A stretch of DNA of 64,000 nucleotides from Bradyrhizobium sp. 1(2017) (GTDB taxonomy: Bacteria > Pseudomonadota > Alphaproteobacteria > Rhizobiales > Xanthobacteraceae). The stretch covers positions 3,616,001 through 3,680,000 of the forward strand of contig NZ_CP050022.2 of assembly GCF_011602485.2 (NCBI RefSeq), read 5' to 3'. A program made the position numbers and the translations under genes. A model generated the notes under the pieces. The model was not told where the DNA came from, made no database searches, and was given only the letters and a program-made list of their open reading frames with translations. Below, one piece after another: positions 1 through 7,908 of the stretch (position 1 is its first letter; each line of letters starts with the position of its first letter).

Positions 1-2
1 TG

Positions 3-449
3 CTCGCTGAGTCCGGCGAGCAGATGATCGGGTCGCCGGCCGACAGCCCATTGCGCGATGCGGAGATCGTGACGCTGGGCGCCGCCGACGTGCCCGCCAT
101 GATGGCGCTGACCGAACTGACCAAGCCGGGCCCATTCGCGGCGCGGACGCACCAACTCGGCACGTTCTTCGGCATCCGTGCCGGCGGCGAACTGGTGGCG
201 ATGACCGGCGAGCGGATGAAGCCCGGCAATTTCACCGAGATGACGGCCGTCTGCGTGCATCCCGATCATCGCGGGCGCGGCTATGCGCAGGCGTTGCTGG
301 CGGCGGTCGCGCGTCAGATCGAGGCGCGCGGCGAAATTCCGTTCCTGCACGTGTTTTCCCACAACACGTCGGCGATCGCGCTGTACCAGCGGCAGGGTAT
401 GCGCATTCGCCGTCGCCTGCACGTCACCGCGCTGATGAAACAGGAATAA
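3..449 (+). CDS. GNAT-family N-acetyltransferase (5' end outside window)
   Basis: This is the C-terminal part of a GNAT (FR47-like) acetyltransferase that transfers an acetyl group from acetyl-CoA to an unidentified acceptor. The reading frame is open to the window edge, so the real start lies upstream; an internal ATG at 24 should not be taken as the start. The acetyl-CoA signature VHPDHRGRGYAQALL is intact, followed by the beta strand FLHVFSHNTSAIALYQRQG typical of motif B. The gene ends in an ordinary stop. Substrate cannot be inferred from the sequence. Confidence 0.85.
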   Translation, partial: LAESGEQMIGSPADSPLRDAEIVTLGAADVPAMMALTELTKPGPFAARTHQLGTFFGIRAGGELVAMTGERMKPGNFTEMTAVCVHPDHRGRGYAQALLAAVARQIEARGEIPFLHVFSHNTSAIALYQRQGMRIRRRLHVTALMKQE

Positions 450-518
450 GCTGCAGCGCGGGCTTCATATCCCGCGAATTCGCGCTATATCCGTCCGAGT
501 CATCATTTGGGGAAACGC

Positions 519-1703
519 ATGGACGCCAGGACGCCTGATTTTTCCGCCGCGCGGACGGCGATGCAACGCTACGTCGATCAGGAGATCATCCCCGGGGTGT
601 CCTGGGCGGTGCTGCGCGGCCGCGAAATCGTCGACCAGCAATGCGTCGGCTTCGCCGACCGCGAATCTGGCACCGCGCTTGCCCCCGATCATATCTTCCG
701 TGCGTTCTCCAATACCAAGATCTTCGTCACCTGCGCCGTCATGCTGCTCGTCGAGGACGGCCGCATCGGGCTCGATGACCCCGTCGAAAAATTCCTGCCG
801 CAGCTTGGCAATCGCAAGGTGCTGAAGGAGGGGGCTTCGAGCCTCGCCGATGTCGAGCCGGCAAATGGCTCGATCACGATCCGGCAGCTTCTGACTCACA
901 CATCCGGCCTCAGCTACGGCATCTTCGATCCCGGCACGGTGCTGTTCAAGGGCTACAACGAGGCGCGCATCCTCAATCCGCTGACGCCGCTCGCCGACAT
1001 GATCGACCAGCTCGCCGGTCTGCCGCTGTCCTATCATCCCGGTACCGGCTGGGAATATTCGGTGGCGACCGACGTGCTCGGCCGTGTCGTCGAGGTGGTC
1101 TCCGGCCAGCCGCTCGACGCCTTCCTCAAGGCGCGCATCTTCGATTCCCTCGGCATGACCGATACCGGCTTTTACGTTCCGGAAGCGCAGCAGGGCAGGC
1201 TGGTCGCGCTCTATAATGGCGCTGATGTGCTCGATCCCATGAAGCCCGGGCTCACGCGCGCGGACAATCTTCCCTTTCCGCAAGCCTATCGGCGGCCATT
1301 CCCACGGCTCTCGGGCGGCGGCGGTCTGGTCTCCACCCTGCCGGACATGCTCGCGCTGGTGCGGGCATTGTTGCCAGGGTCGGACGCGCTGCTGAAGCCG
1401 GAGACGTTGCGGCTGATGATGACGAACCAGCTGCCGGCGGGCCAGACCATCCGCTTCGCCAATCTCGGGCCGATCCCCGGTAAGGGCTTTGGTCTTGGCG
1501 GCGCCGTCGCCTTCGCGCCGACGCCGTTCGATCCCCCGAATTCGACCGGCGAGTTCCAGTGGGGCGGTCTTGCGGGCACCCATTGGTGGATCTGCCCTGA
1601 GGCCAATACCGCCGGAGTGCTGATGACCCAGCGTTACATGGGCTTCTGGAATCCATTCTTCTTCGAGTTCAAGCGCCTGGCCTATCAGGCGGTGGGATGC
1701 TGA
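519..1703 (+). CDS. Serine hydrolase of the class C beta-lactamase / esterase fold
   Basis: A protein of 394 residues with the beta-lactamase/penicillin-binding-protein fold (Pfam Beta-lactamase). The nucleophile motif SxxK is visible as S64-N-T-K67, and a YSV triad (in GWEYSVATD) sits where class C enzymes have YxN. There is no signal peptide, so it is probably a cytoplasmic esterase or hydrolase rather than a resistance enzyme. The ATG at 519 is preferred over an in-frame TTG at 507 because the conserved fold begins soon after it. It stands alone, with a hairpin about 200 bases downstream. Substrate unknown. Confidence 0.88.
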   Translation: MDARTPDFSAARTAMQRYVDQEIIPGVSWAVLRGREIVDQQCVGFADRESGTALAPDHIFRAFSNTKIFVTCAVMLLVEDGRIGLDDPVEKFLPQLGNRKVLKEGASSLADVEPANGSITIRQLLTHTSGLSYGIFDPGTVLFKGYNEARILNPLTPLADMIDQLAGLPLSYHPGTGWEYSVATDVLGRVVEVVSGQPLDAFLKARIFDSLGMTDTGFYVPEAQQGRLVALYNGADVLDPMKPGLTRADNLPFPQAYRRPFPRLSGGGGLVSTLPDMLALVRALLPGSDALLKPETLRLMMTNQLPAGQTIRFANLGPIPGKGFGLGGAVAFAPTPFDPPNSTGEFQWGGLAGTHWWICPEANTAGVLMTQRYMGFWNPFFFEFKRLAYQAVGC

Positions 1704-1909
1704 TCGGGAGAGAATCTCTTCCGGCACCGCGAATGCTTTTCGGGGATCGGGGCTCTTGGAGACGGCGCAGCCCGACATCCGCCGTTATGCACGCGCGATC
1801 TGCCGCAGCTCGGCGCCTCCAGGCAGACCGTGAAGGCCCGCCGGCATCGCGCCCGCGCCCGGATGCGCGAATATCTGACGAGATGAGATCGAAGAGAAAA
1901 CGAGGTGAT

Positions 1910-1938
1910 GCGGGCGGGAGGCCTGGCTACCCGCCCGC
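1910..1938. terminator. Bidirectional terminator-like hairpin
   Basis: A perfect 9-bp GC stem (GCGGGCGGG / CCCGCCCGC) with an 11-base loop lies directly after the rtcB stop codon on the minus strand and between two convergent genes. On the plus strand it is followed by TCTTTGCG. The rest of 1704-1946 shows no gene I can support. Confidence 0.5.
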
Positions 1939-1946
1939 TCTTTGCG

Positions 1947-3287
1947 TCAGTCCTTCCAAGGATCGAACTCGCCTTCGCCGGCCATGGTGACGGCGAACGG
2001 CCGCAGCGTGTGCAGCACCCGCACGGTGCCCGCGTGCTGCGCCAGCACGTCGGGCAGGCGGCGATAGGCCATCGGGCTCTCGTCGAGGTCGGCACCGATC
2101 AAGGTGACGCCGCGCTCGCTGAGCCAGCGGTCCATCTCCGTGCGCGAGAAGCGCCGCTTCGCCTCCCGTCGTCCGAACAGGCGGCCGGCACCGTGCACGG
2201 TCGAGTAGAGCGAAGCCTTGGCCTCCGGGCTGTCGATGCCTTCGAGGATGACGGCGTCGTCGCCCATGGAGCCGCCGACGAATCCCTTCTGGCCGGGAAA
2301 CGCCGGCGTCGCGCCCTTGCGCACCACCCACAGATCCTTGCCGTCGTGGGTCTCACGCCAGGCATAGTTGTGGTGGTTGTGCACGCTCTCGGTCACGCTG
2401 CCGCCGATGATCTGGCGGACGCGCTCGACGACCCACTCGCGGCCCGCATAGGCGTAACGCCCGGCGAGCTGCATCGCCGCGATGTAGCGGCGGCCAAGCT
2501 CGCTATCCTCGTCGACCACGGCGGGCGGGACGTTCATGCCGTCCTTGCCGCCGGCGGCCTTGAGGTAGCGCGTCGCGGAGGTATGCCCGAGACCGCGGCT
2601 TCCGAAATGGACGCCGATCCAGACGAAGCCTTCCTCGTCGCGCATGAGGTCGACATAGTGGTTGCCCGATCCGACCGTGCCGAGCTGGCTCACCGCCTTC
2701 TGACGGTAGGCCTCCATGTCGCTCTCGCGCCAGGCATCGCCGTCGTCGAACAGATCGTGCTCGGCGCGCTCCGCGTTGGCGCGGCCGACGCCGAACGAGA
2801 TCGTCCTGACGACGTCGCGGATGATCGTGGGCACGAGACCCGCGATGTCGTCGAAGCGCGTGTCGAGCCGGGCCGCCATGTTGCCGCACCCGATGTCAAA
2901 GCCGACGCCGGAGATGCTGATCTGCTTCTCATAGGCGATGACCCCGCCGACCGGCTGGGCGTAACCGAGATGGCCGTCGGCGCAGATCACGCCGGACACG
3001 ACGTTGCCGACCGCCATGCAGTTGCGCATCTGCGCGATGGTCGCTTCCTCGTGCGGGCCGAACACCTTCAGCGGCGCGTTCTGGAAGCGAGCGTCCTGCA
3101 TTCGGAGCTCGGCGATCGATCTCGCGGTCGCATTGGCCTCGCGGGCAAGATGCTCCTTGCGCGCGGCGTCCTTGTAAAGGCACCAGGCCGGCTGGCCGCG
3201 TCCTTCGCCGACGCGCGAGTCGGGATCGACGCCGGCGGCGAGGCAGAGCTCGCGGGCGCGTTCCATATAGGGATCGGGTCGTCGCAT
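1947..3287 (-). CDS. rtcB: RtcB-family RNA-splicing ligase
   Basis: A 446-residue RtcB RNA ligase, which joins 2',3'-cyclic phosphate or 3'-phosphate RNA ends to 5'-OH ends using GTP and Mn2+. Metal ligands of the family are present: C134 in GFDIGCGN, H210 in GSGNH, H227 in VHFGSRGLG, and the SVHNHHNY box (about 301-308). H365 in STVHGAGR is the expected guanylylated residue. The start at ATG 3287 (MRRPDPY) is chosen because the 35 codons upstream are leader sequence containing a large inverted repeat. No rtcA, archease or rsr gene is adjacent. A long structured leader upstream (3288-3785) suggests post-transcriptional control. Confidence 0.95.
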   Translation of the reverse strand: MRRPDPYMERARELCLAAGVDPDSRVGEGRGQPAWCLYKDAARKEHLAREANATARSIAELRMQDARFQNAPLKVFGPHEEATIAQMRNCMAVGNVVSGVICADGHLGYAQPVGGVIAYEKQISISGVGFDIGCGNMAARLDTRFDDIAGLVPTIIRDVVRTISFGVGRANAERAEHDLFDDGDAWRESDMEAYRQKAVSQLGTVGSGNHYVDLMRDEEGFVWIGVHFGSRGLGHTSATRYLKAAGGKDGMNVPPAVVDEDSELGRRYIAAMQLAGRYAYAGREWVVERVRQIIGGSVTESVHNHHNYAWRETHDGKDLWVVRKGATPAFPGQKGFVGGSMGDDAVILEGIDSPEAKASLYSTVHGAGRLFGRREAKRRFSRTEMDRWLSERGVTLIGADLDESPMAYRRLPDVLAQHAGTVRVLHTLRPFAVTMAGEGEFDPWKD

Positions 3288-3376
3288 GGTCTTGATTCCT
3301 GCTTCACGTCCCGCGCGCACCATGGAGATGTACGCGGATTGGCCAGTAACTGTGCTGGCCCCGGGGGCCGTCGTCG

Positions 3377-3457
3377 ATGCGCATCGGTTCAACGTTATCT
3401 TCGCCGCCGCGATCCACGCGACCGCGGCATCGAAGATAACGTCGACACGATGCGCAT
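3377..3457 (-). repeat. 81-bp imperfect inverted repeat in the rtcB leader
   Basis: Two 27-base arms beginning and ending in ATGCGCAT face each other around a 27-base GC-rich centre. The outer 10 bases (ATGCGCATCG) and the inner 12 (ACGTTATCTTCG) match exactly; only a 5-base stretch between them differs. The RNA would form a very stable hairpin ending about 90 bases before the rtcB start. It could be a regulatory leader element or one copy of a dispersed repeat. Confidence 0.7.
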
Positions 3458-3550
3458 TTGAGCACGCGCCTTCTCAGCGCGAGCCCCGGGATTCGGGTCC
3501 CCCGTTCCGGCCATTGCCGGGATGTTCGGTTGGGCCGCGCGGCGGGCAAC

Positions 3551-3584
3551 AAAAAACCCTCCGGAGCGGCAGGCTCGGGAGGGT
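3551..3584 (-). terminator. Intrinsic terminator upstream of rtcB
   Basis: On the minus strand ACCCTCC pairs with GGAGGGT (7 bp), with an inner GAGC/GCTC stem, followed at once by TTTTTT. This is a textbook rho-independent terminator. It sits inside the intergenic region with no annotated gene ending at it, so it should end a short RNA or act as an attenuator for rtcB. Confidence 0.8.
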
Positions 3585-3750
3585 CCGTGAGAAGCGGACT
3601 GTCGATCTTGCGGTCAGGCAAGATCGTTCCCATGAGCCGGGCGTGCAATATCGACTGGTCTCAGGCCATTCGATATGCAGACTAGGATTTCGTAGCGGTA
3701 TGACATCGCTCGGTTCATGTGTTGGTCGGGAACGGAAGTGCTCGCGAGGC
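3551..3750 (-). ncRNA. Candidate small RNA or attenuated rtcB leader
   Basis: A transcript starting just after the promoter at 3757-3785 and stopping at the terminator at 3551-3584 would be about 200 nt. It contains a perfect 9-bp hairpin (CGATCTTGC / GCAAGATCG, 3603-3626) just before the terminator. A 34-codon frame starting at 3719 ends in that hairpin, but it has no ribosome binding site. The RNA could be a free sRNA, or the terminated form of an rtcB leader with read-through giving rtcB mRNA. I do not recognise it as 6S, SRP, tmRNA or RNase P RNA. Confidence 0.5.
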
Positions 3751-3756
3751 CGCGGG

Positions 3757-3785
3757 GACATACGCTCGCAACTTGCGGGTGTCAA
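3757..3785 (-). promoter_or_regulatory. Sigma-70-type promoter for the RNA upstream of rtcB
   Basis: On the minus strand a consensus -35 TTGACA (3785-3780) and TATGTC (3762-3757) are separated by exactly 17 bases. It fires away from the DUF429 gene toward rtcB. Confidence 0.6.
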
Positions 3786-3816
3786 GCGAGGCGCGCATGA
3801 AACTGCAGAGTGACGG

Positions 3817-4491
3817 ATGTGCGACGTGCCAAACTATCTCGGCCTCGACGGCTTTCGCTTCGGCTGGGTTGCGGCCTGGATCGACGGGCGTGGCGATCAC
3901 GGCTTCGATTATTCGCCGGGCCTGACGCGGCTGCTCGCGATCGCGCATGCGCGTGCGATGATCGACATGCCGATCGGCCTCGACCGAAGCGGCTATCGCG
4001 CTTGCGACCTGCGTGCGCGTGAGCTGATCGGCGCCTCCGTGTTCCTTGGTGCGCGCCGCGACCTCTGGACCTTTCCCGACATGGCCGCGGCCAACCGCTT
4101 CTATTGGACGCACGAAGGCAAGGGCAGGGGCGTATCGGCGCAGCTCTGGAACATCAGGGACAAGCTCAAGGAGGTCGACGAGATCATGACACCGGCGCGG
4201 CAGGCGACCATAGGTGAAGCGCATCCGGAATTGATCTTCTGGAATCTGGCCGGACGCGTTCGGCTCGAACCGAAGACGTCGCCGCGCGGCCGCGAGCAGC
4301 GCATTGCCCTGCTGAAAGCTCGAGGCTTCACCAGAATCGAAAGATGGCTGACGCTGCGCCACGGCACCGGCATCGGCCGCGACGATCTCATCGATGCCTG
4401 CGCCTGCGCGGTCGCGGCGCGCGACAGCACGCACTCCGTCGGTGACGGCAAGACCGATCCGCGCGGCCTGCGGATGGAGATCAATTATTGA
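3817..4491 (+). CDS. DUF429 family protein (predicted RNase H-like fold)
   Basis: A 224-residue DUF429 protein. The family is predicted to have an RNase H-like nuclease fold, but its function is not established. Family features visible are the N-terminal acidic strand YLGLDGFRFGWVAAWID, the IDMPIGL segment (D at about residue 50), EAHPELIFW in the middle, and a C-terminal DDLIDACACAVAARDS helix carrying acidic residues. It is divergent from the candidate sRNA/rtcB unit and convergent with a small unknown gene. The start at ATG 3817 puts the first strand near the N terminus. Confidence 0.85.
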   Translation: MCDVPNYLGLDGFRFGWVAAWIDGRGDHGFDYSPGLTRLLAIAHARAMIDMPIGLDRSGYRACDLRARELIGASVFLGARRDLWTFPDMAAANRFYWTHEGKGRGVSAQLWNIRDKLKEVDEIMTPARQATIGEAHPELIFWNLAGRVRLEPKTSPRGREQRIALLKARGFTRIERWLTLRHGTGIGRDDLIDACACAVAARDSTHSVGDGKTDPRGLRMEINY

Positions 4492-4498
4492 AGCCCGG

Positions 4499-4711
4499 TC
4501 ATCTCTCGCGCGTGCTTCCGTTTCCTGCATAGCTGCGACGATGATGATCTTGCTTGGCGCGGACTCCGTCCTCGTCCAGACTTGCGGCTCGTGCCTCGTA
4601 ATCCTCGGCCATTGCCTGCAACCGCTGCGCAGCGTCGCGATGCGCAAGCTCGCCGGCGACGCGGCGGCACCGCTCAGCATGGTCCAGGAGGGCGCGCTTC
4701 TCGATGCTCAT
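4499..4711 (-). CDS. Small hypothetical protein, helical and charged
   Basis: A 70-residue protein starting MSIEKRALLDHAERCRRV, rich in Ala, Arg and Glu, and predicted to be mostly alpha-helical. The pattern of a short helix with HAERCRR and LQAMAEDYEARA resembles small conserved rhizobial proteins of unknown function. The frame is open further upstream, but the composition changes before Met 4711 (an ATG at 4714 is equally possible). It ends 8 bases from the convergent DUF429 gene. No function is assigned. Confidence 0.6.
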   Translation of the reverse strand: MSIEKRALLDHAERCRRVAGELAHRDAAQRLQAMAEDYEARAASLDEDGVRAKQDHHRRSYAGNGSTRER

Positions 4712-4771
4712 CATCCAGCGACAACGCATGGAAGGCGCAATGGTCCCTTCGCACAGGAGCGGAATAGTGCG

Positions 4772-5026
4772 ATGTCTTCGTTTAGGAGGTCGGGAAAAAA
4801 TAGCAATATTTTCGGGCAGGCCAGGAACATGGCCTTCGAGCCGACGTTGACGCAAGAGGCTGCTGAGGGACTCATTGCCATGTACGACGCCTGCCAATTG
4901 GCAACCGCGATGCTCGCGATTGCCTTTACGGCCCTGCTGTTGGTCACAGGTCAACAGTTCATCGAGTATCGACTGCAACATCAAGTGAGGATCCCGATCG
5001 TCGCGATGGCGACGCTGCCACCCTAA
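4772..5026 (+). CDS. Small hypothetical single-pass membrane protein
   Basis: A possible 84-residue protein with one hydrophobic segment (residues about 45-62, ATAMLAIAFTALLLVTG) flanked by polar ends. AGGAG lies 12 bases before ATG 4772; an alternative start is the internal ATG at 4829. It is divergent from the small gene at 4499-4711. Nothing in the sequence indicates a function, and support rests on the ribosome binding site and the membrane segment only. Confidence 0.4.
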   Translation: MSSFRRSGKNSNIFGQARNMAFEPTLTQEAAEGLIAMYDACQLATAMLAIAFTALLLVTGQQFIEYRLQHQVRIPIVAMATLPP

Positions 5027-5111
5027 GCACGCCCCGGGACGAAGAGTGACTTGCGCCGCGCGGCGTCTTGCCTAGATTGGGCACGCCTCAGTCGATGCAC
5101 CAAAGGTCCCG

Positions 5112-5816
5112 ATGCCCGATCTGTCCACCTTTCCCGTCACCAAACGTTGGCCGGCGAAACATCCCGAACTGCTTCAGCTCTATTCCTTGCCCACCCCGAA
5201 CGGCGTCAAGGTCTCGATCATGCTGGAGGAGATCGGACTGCCTTACGAGGTCCATCTCGTCGATTTCGGCAAGGACGACCAGAAGACGGCCGAGTTCCTC
5301 TCGCTCAATCCGAACGGCAAGATCCCGGCGATCCTCGATCCCAACGGCCCCGGCGGCAAGCCGCTGCCGTTGTTCGAGTCCGGGGCGATCCTGCAATACC
5401 TCGCCGAGAAGTCCGGCAAGCTTCTGCCGCAGGACGCCGCGCGCCGCTATCAGACCATCCAGTGGGTGCATTTCCAGATGGGGGGCATCGGGCCGATGTT
5501 CGGCCAGGTCGGCTTCTTCCACAAATTCGCCGGCAAGGATTTCGAGGACAAGCGGCCGCTCGAACGTTACGTGAGCGAGTCCAAGCGCCTGCTCGGCGTG
5601 ATGGAGACGCATCTTGCCGGCCGGCAATGGTTCATGGATGACGACTACACCATCGCCGACATCTCGATGCTCGGCTGGGTGCGCAATCTCATCGGATTCT
5701 ACGGCGCCGGCGATCTCGTCCAGTTCAGCCAATTCAAGTCGGTTGGCGCCTGGCTTGAGCGCGGGCTGGCGCGTCCGGCGGTGCAGCGCGGGCTGAACAT
5801 TCCGAAGCGGCCGTAA
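5112..5816 (+). CDS. Glutathione S-transferase, YghU/YfcG-like
   Basis: A 234-residue GST with an N-terminal thioredoxin-like domain (about residues 20-100: LYSLPTPNGVKVSIMLEE, then NPNGKIPAILD and the glutathione-contacting FESGAILQYLAEK) and an all-alpha C-terminal domain containing DDDYTIADISMLGW. The TPNG loop and length fit the nu-class YfcG/YghU group, which reduces disulfides or organic peroxides rather than conjugating xenobiotics. That substrate inference is from the family. It is convergent with the TauE gene, 7 bases apart. Confidence 0.9.
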   Translation: MPDLSTFPVTKRWPAKHPELLQLYSLPTPNGVKVSIMLEEIGLPYEVHLVDFGKDDQKTAEFLSLNPNGKIPAILDPNGPGGKPLPLFESGAILQYLAEKSGKLLPQDAARRYQTIQWVHFQMGGIGPMFGQVGFFHKFAGKDFEDKRPLERYVSESKRLLGVMETHLAGRQWFMDDDYTIADISMLGWVRNLIGFYGAGDLVQFSQFKSVGAWLERGLARPAVQRGLNIPKRP

Positions 5817-5823
5817 ATCTAGC

Positions 5824-6597
5824 TTAGCGCCTTGTCATGTAGAGCGCCATCATCGCGACGAAGCCGACCATCATCCGGCGCAGCAGCGATTTGCCGACGC
5901 CATTGGCCATGCGTGCGCCGAAATCGGTGCCCACCCATAGACCGGCGAGGATGCCGATGATGGCGGGCCAGCCGACCACGAGGCCTTTGGTCCAGTAGAT
6001 CCAGGCCGGAGGAACGGTGGTCGGTATGACCGAGAAGATGAGGCTGACCAGTTGCGCCTGGTGCTGCGGTACGCGCAGGCCCGCGGCGAGGCCGACCGTG
6101 ATCGCGAGGCCGCCGCCGATGCCCATGAAGCCCGAGGAGAAGCCGGCGAGCGTGCCGACGAGAAGGAGGGGGAGCCAGGGCAGTTCGCGTTGGGCCGTGG
6201 TCTCGTCATCTGCGTCGCCGCGCTCACGCCGCAGGACCAACGCCGCGATCAGTGCGACGAGATAGACCACATAAGCCCATTGCAGGAACGAGTCGGAGAC
6301 GGCGGCCGCGGCGTAGCCGCCGCTGATGCCGCCGACCAGGAAACCGACGCCAATCCAGATGATCCACGGCAGCGGACTGCGCTTGCCGCTCTGCCAGTAG
6401 CGGCGCACGCCCGCAAGGCCCGTCGGAGGCACCTGCGCGATCAGCGACGTGCCCTGCGCGACGTGCTGTTCGGCGCCGAGCAGCAGCACGGAGAAGATCA
6501 CGAGGCCGCCACCCGGGCTCACGCCCATGAAGCCGGAGGTCAGCCCTCCGGCAAGGCCGACGCCGATCCCGGCGAGCAGTTCATGGATCCATGGCAT
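5824..6597 (-). CDS. TauE/SafE family sulfite/sulfonate exporter-like membrane protein
   Basis: A 257-residue polytopic membrane protein with about eight hydrophobic segments and the two internally repeated Gly-rich motifs of the family (GLTSGFMGVSPGGG near the N terminus; GFSSGFMGIGGGL in the middle). TauE/SafE proteins export sulfite, sulfoacetate or related anions, but substrate cannot be read here. The start at ATG 6597 lies 3 bases after the stop of the upstream tetR gene, so the two are almost certainly cotranscribed. Confidence 0.9.
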   Translation of the reverse strand: MPWIHELLAGIGVGLAGGLTSGFMGVSPGGGLVIFSVLLLGAEQHVAQGTSLIAQVPPTGLAGVRRYWQSGKRSPLPWIIWIGVGFLVGGISGGYAAAAVSDSFLQWAYVVYLVALIAALVLRRERGDADDETTAQRELPWLPLLLVGTLAGFSSGFMGIGGGLAITVGLAAGLRVPQHQAQLVSLIFSVIPTTVPPAWIYWTKGLVVGWPAIIGILAGLWVGTDFGARMANGVGKSLLRRMMVGFVAMMALYMTRR

Positions 6598-6600
6598 TGC

Positions 6601-7233
6601 TCACGCCCTGGTTCGTCGCCCGACACTTCGTCTTGTCGTGCGGAATCCTTCGATCACGCTGCCGGTGGCAGCCATGCAGGCTTCGACGTCGATTTGCTCG
6701 CCCCAGCATTTTTGCAGGACAAAACCCTGAAAGATCGCGATCAGCACCCGCGCCACGGCGTCCGCGTCGAGGTCGCGCTTGATCAGGCCGTCATGCTGGC
6801 CGCGCTCCACCAGCGCCACGATCAGCGCGCGCGGCATGTCGATGCCTTCGACGACGCTGGCGCGGACGCGGCGGTTGCGCAGGGCTTCGGCCCAGCTGTG
6901 AATGCCGACACGGCGGCGCGCTTCACCCGCCGGGTCGGTCAGCCATTCCGTGTAGACGCGAACCAGTGCGTGAAGTCCTTCGATCGGATCGCCCGATCCC
7001 TGCGCCACTGAGTTGAGCACGGCTTCGCGACGATGCCGGTCGTCGGCGAGGGCCTCGATCAGGTCGTCCTTGCTCTGGAAGTAGAGATAGACCGCGCCAT
7101 GGCTCAAGCCCGACCGTTTGACGATGTCGGCCATGCCGGTCTGGTGAAAACCATCGTCGGCGAAGCAGGCGAGCGCAGCTTCGAGAATCTGCTGCCGCCG
7201 GCCTTCGCGTTGCTTGTCGCTGATCTTGGGCAT
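6601..7233 (-). CDS. TetR/AcrR family regulator
   Basis: A 210-residue TetR repressor. The N-terminal helix-turn-helix is typical (ILEAALACFADDGFHQTGMA, then LSHGAVYLYFQSKDDLIEAL at about residues 15-55), followed by an all-helical ligand domain. It is the first gene of a two-gene unit with the TauE-like exporter, which it probably represses until a substrate or stressor is sensed. The upstream 7234-7340 contains tandem GACTGACTGATCG and a related AAAACGATCGAG element that could be its operators; this is an inference. Confidence 0.9.
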   Translation of the reverse strand: MPKISDKQREGRRQQILEAALACFADDGFHQTGMADIVKRSGLSHGAVYLYFQSKDDLIEALADDRHRREAVLNSVAQGSGDPIEGLHALVRVYTEWLTDPAGEARRRVGIHSWAEALRNRRVRASVVEGIDMPRALIVALVERGQHDGLIKRDLDADAVARVLIAIFQGFVLQKCWGEQIDVEACMAATGSVIEGFRTTRRSVGRRTRA

Positions 7234-7432
7234 CTGCGGTGCTCATAAATAACCGACAGCTCGATCGTTTTAGAGACTAGCCAGGAATCCCTTGACCCAA
7301 GCCGGATCAAATAAAAAACGATCAGTCAGTCTTTTTTATTCACAAAGACCCTTTTGGTCAAGCCCGTGACCGGAAAATTGGATGATTCAGCCGTCGCGTG
7401 GATGGTGACGGCGCCATCCTCGATGGCTGCCG

Positions 7433-7804
7433 CTAGAACAACCGTCCGCCGTTCGGCACGGGCTTGCTCGGCTGCACCAGCACGACCTTGCCCTCGGCAT
7501 CGGGGAAGCCGAGCGTCAGCACCTCGGAGACGACGGGGCCGATCTGGCGCGGCGGGAAATTGACGACGGCGGCGACCTGTTGGCCCACCAGCGTCTCGAG
7601 CGGATGGTTCTCGGTGATCTGCGCCGAGCTCTTGCGAACCCCGATCGCAGGGCCGAAGTCGATCCACAGCCGAAAGGCCGGCTTGCGTGCCTCGGGAAAC
7701 GGTTTGGCGTCCACGATGGTGCCGACGCGGATGTCGACCGCGAGGAAGCTGTTGAAATCGATGGTCGGCGAGGCGGCGGCCGCGGGATCGTGGGTGACGT
7801 GCAT
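7433..7804 (-). CDS. CsaA-like tRNA-binding-domain protein
   Basis: A 123-residue protein consisting almost entirely of an OB-fold tRNA-binding domain of the CsaA/YgjH type. Key motifs are FLAVDIRVGTIVDAKPFPEA, the RLWIDFGP strand, SSAQIT, and the C-terminal VLVQPSKPVPNGGRL. CsaA is described as an export-related chaperone with tRNA binding in Bacillus; the role in rhizobia is not established. Met 7804 is chosen because the preceding 30 codons look non-coding. Confidence 0.88.
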   Translation of the reverse strand: MHVTHDPAAAASPTIDFNSFLAVDIRVGTIVDAKPFPEARKPAFRLWIDFGPAIGVRKSSAQITENHPLETLVGQQVAAVVNFPPRQIGPVVSEVLTLGFPDAEGKVVLVQPSKPVPNGGRLF

Positions 7805-7908
7805 GGTCTTTCCGTTCGGAGGATGGGCTCGTTCGCAATATTGTCGCGCGAACCGGAGTTTCGTACAACGCCAGGGGATCACGATACGACGCATGCACGA
7901 GGGACGTC

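Noticed and set aside
465-1778. Long minus-strand ORF (437 codons) opposite the serine hydrolase gene
   Set aside because: Arg/His-rich, no recognisable domain; a shadow of the plus-strand gene caused by high GC.
1905-3461. 518-codon plus-strand ORF opposite rtcB
   Set aside because: Composition is that of an antisense shadow (HVAAD and LVHAR-like runs), while rtcB on the other strand has every catalytic residue.
3461-3541. tRNA-like T-arm (GGATTCGGGTCC) upstream of rtcB
   Set aside because: No matching 5' acceptor half, and the T-loop lacks the invariant A. Not a tRNA or Y-RNA module that I can support.
3304-3648. 114-codon minus-strand ORF spanning the terminator and hairpin upstream of rtcB
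   Set aside because: The region is better explained as structured leader RNA; the frame has no Shine-Dalgarno sequence and reads through palindromes.
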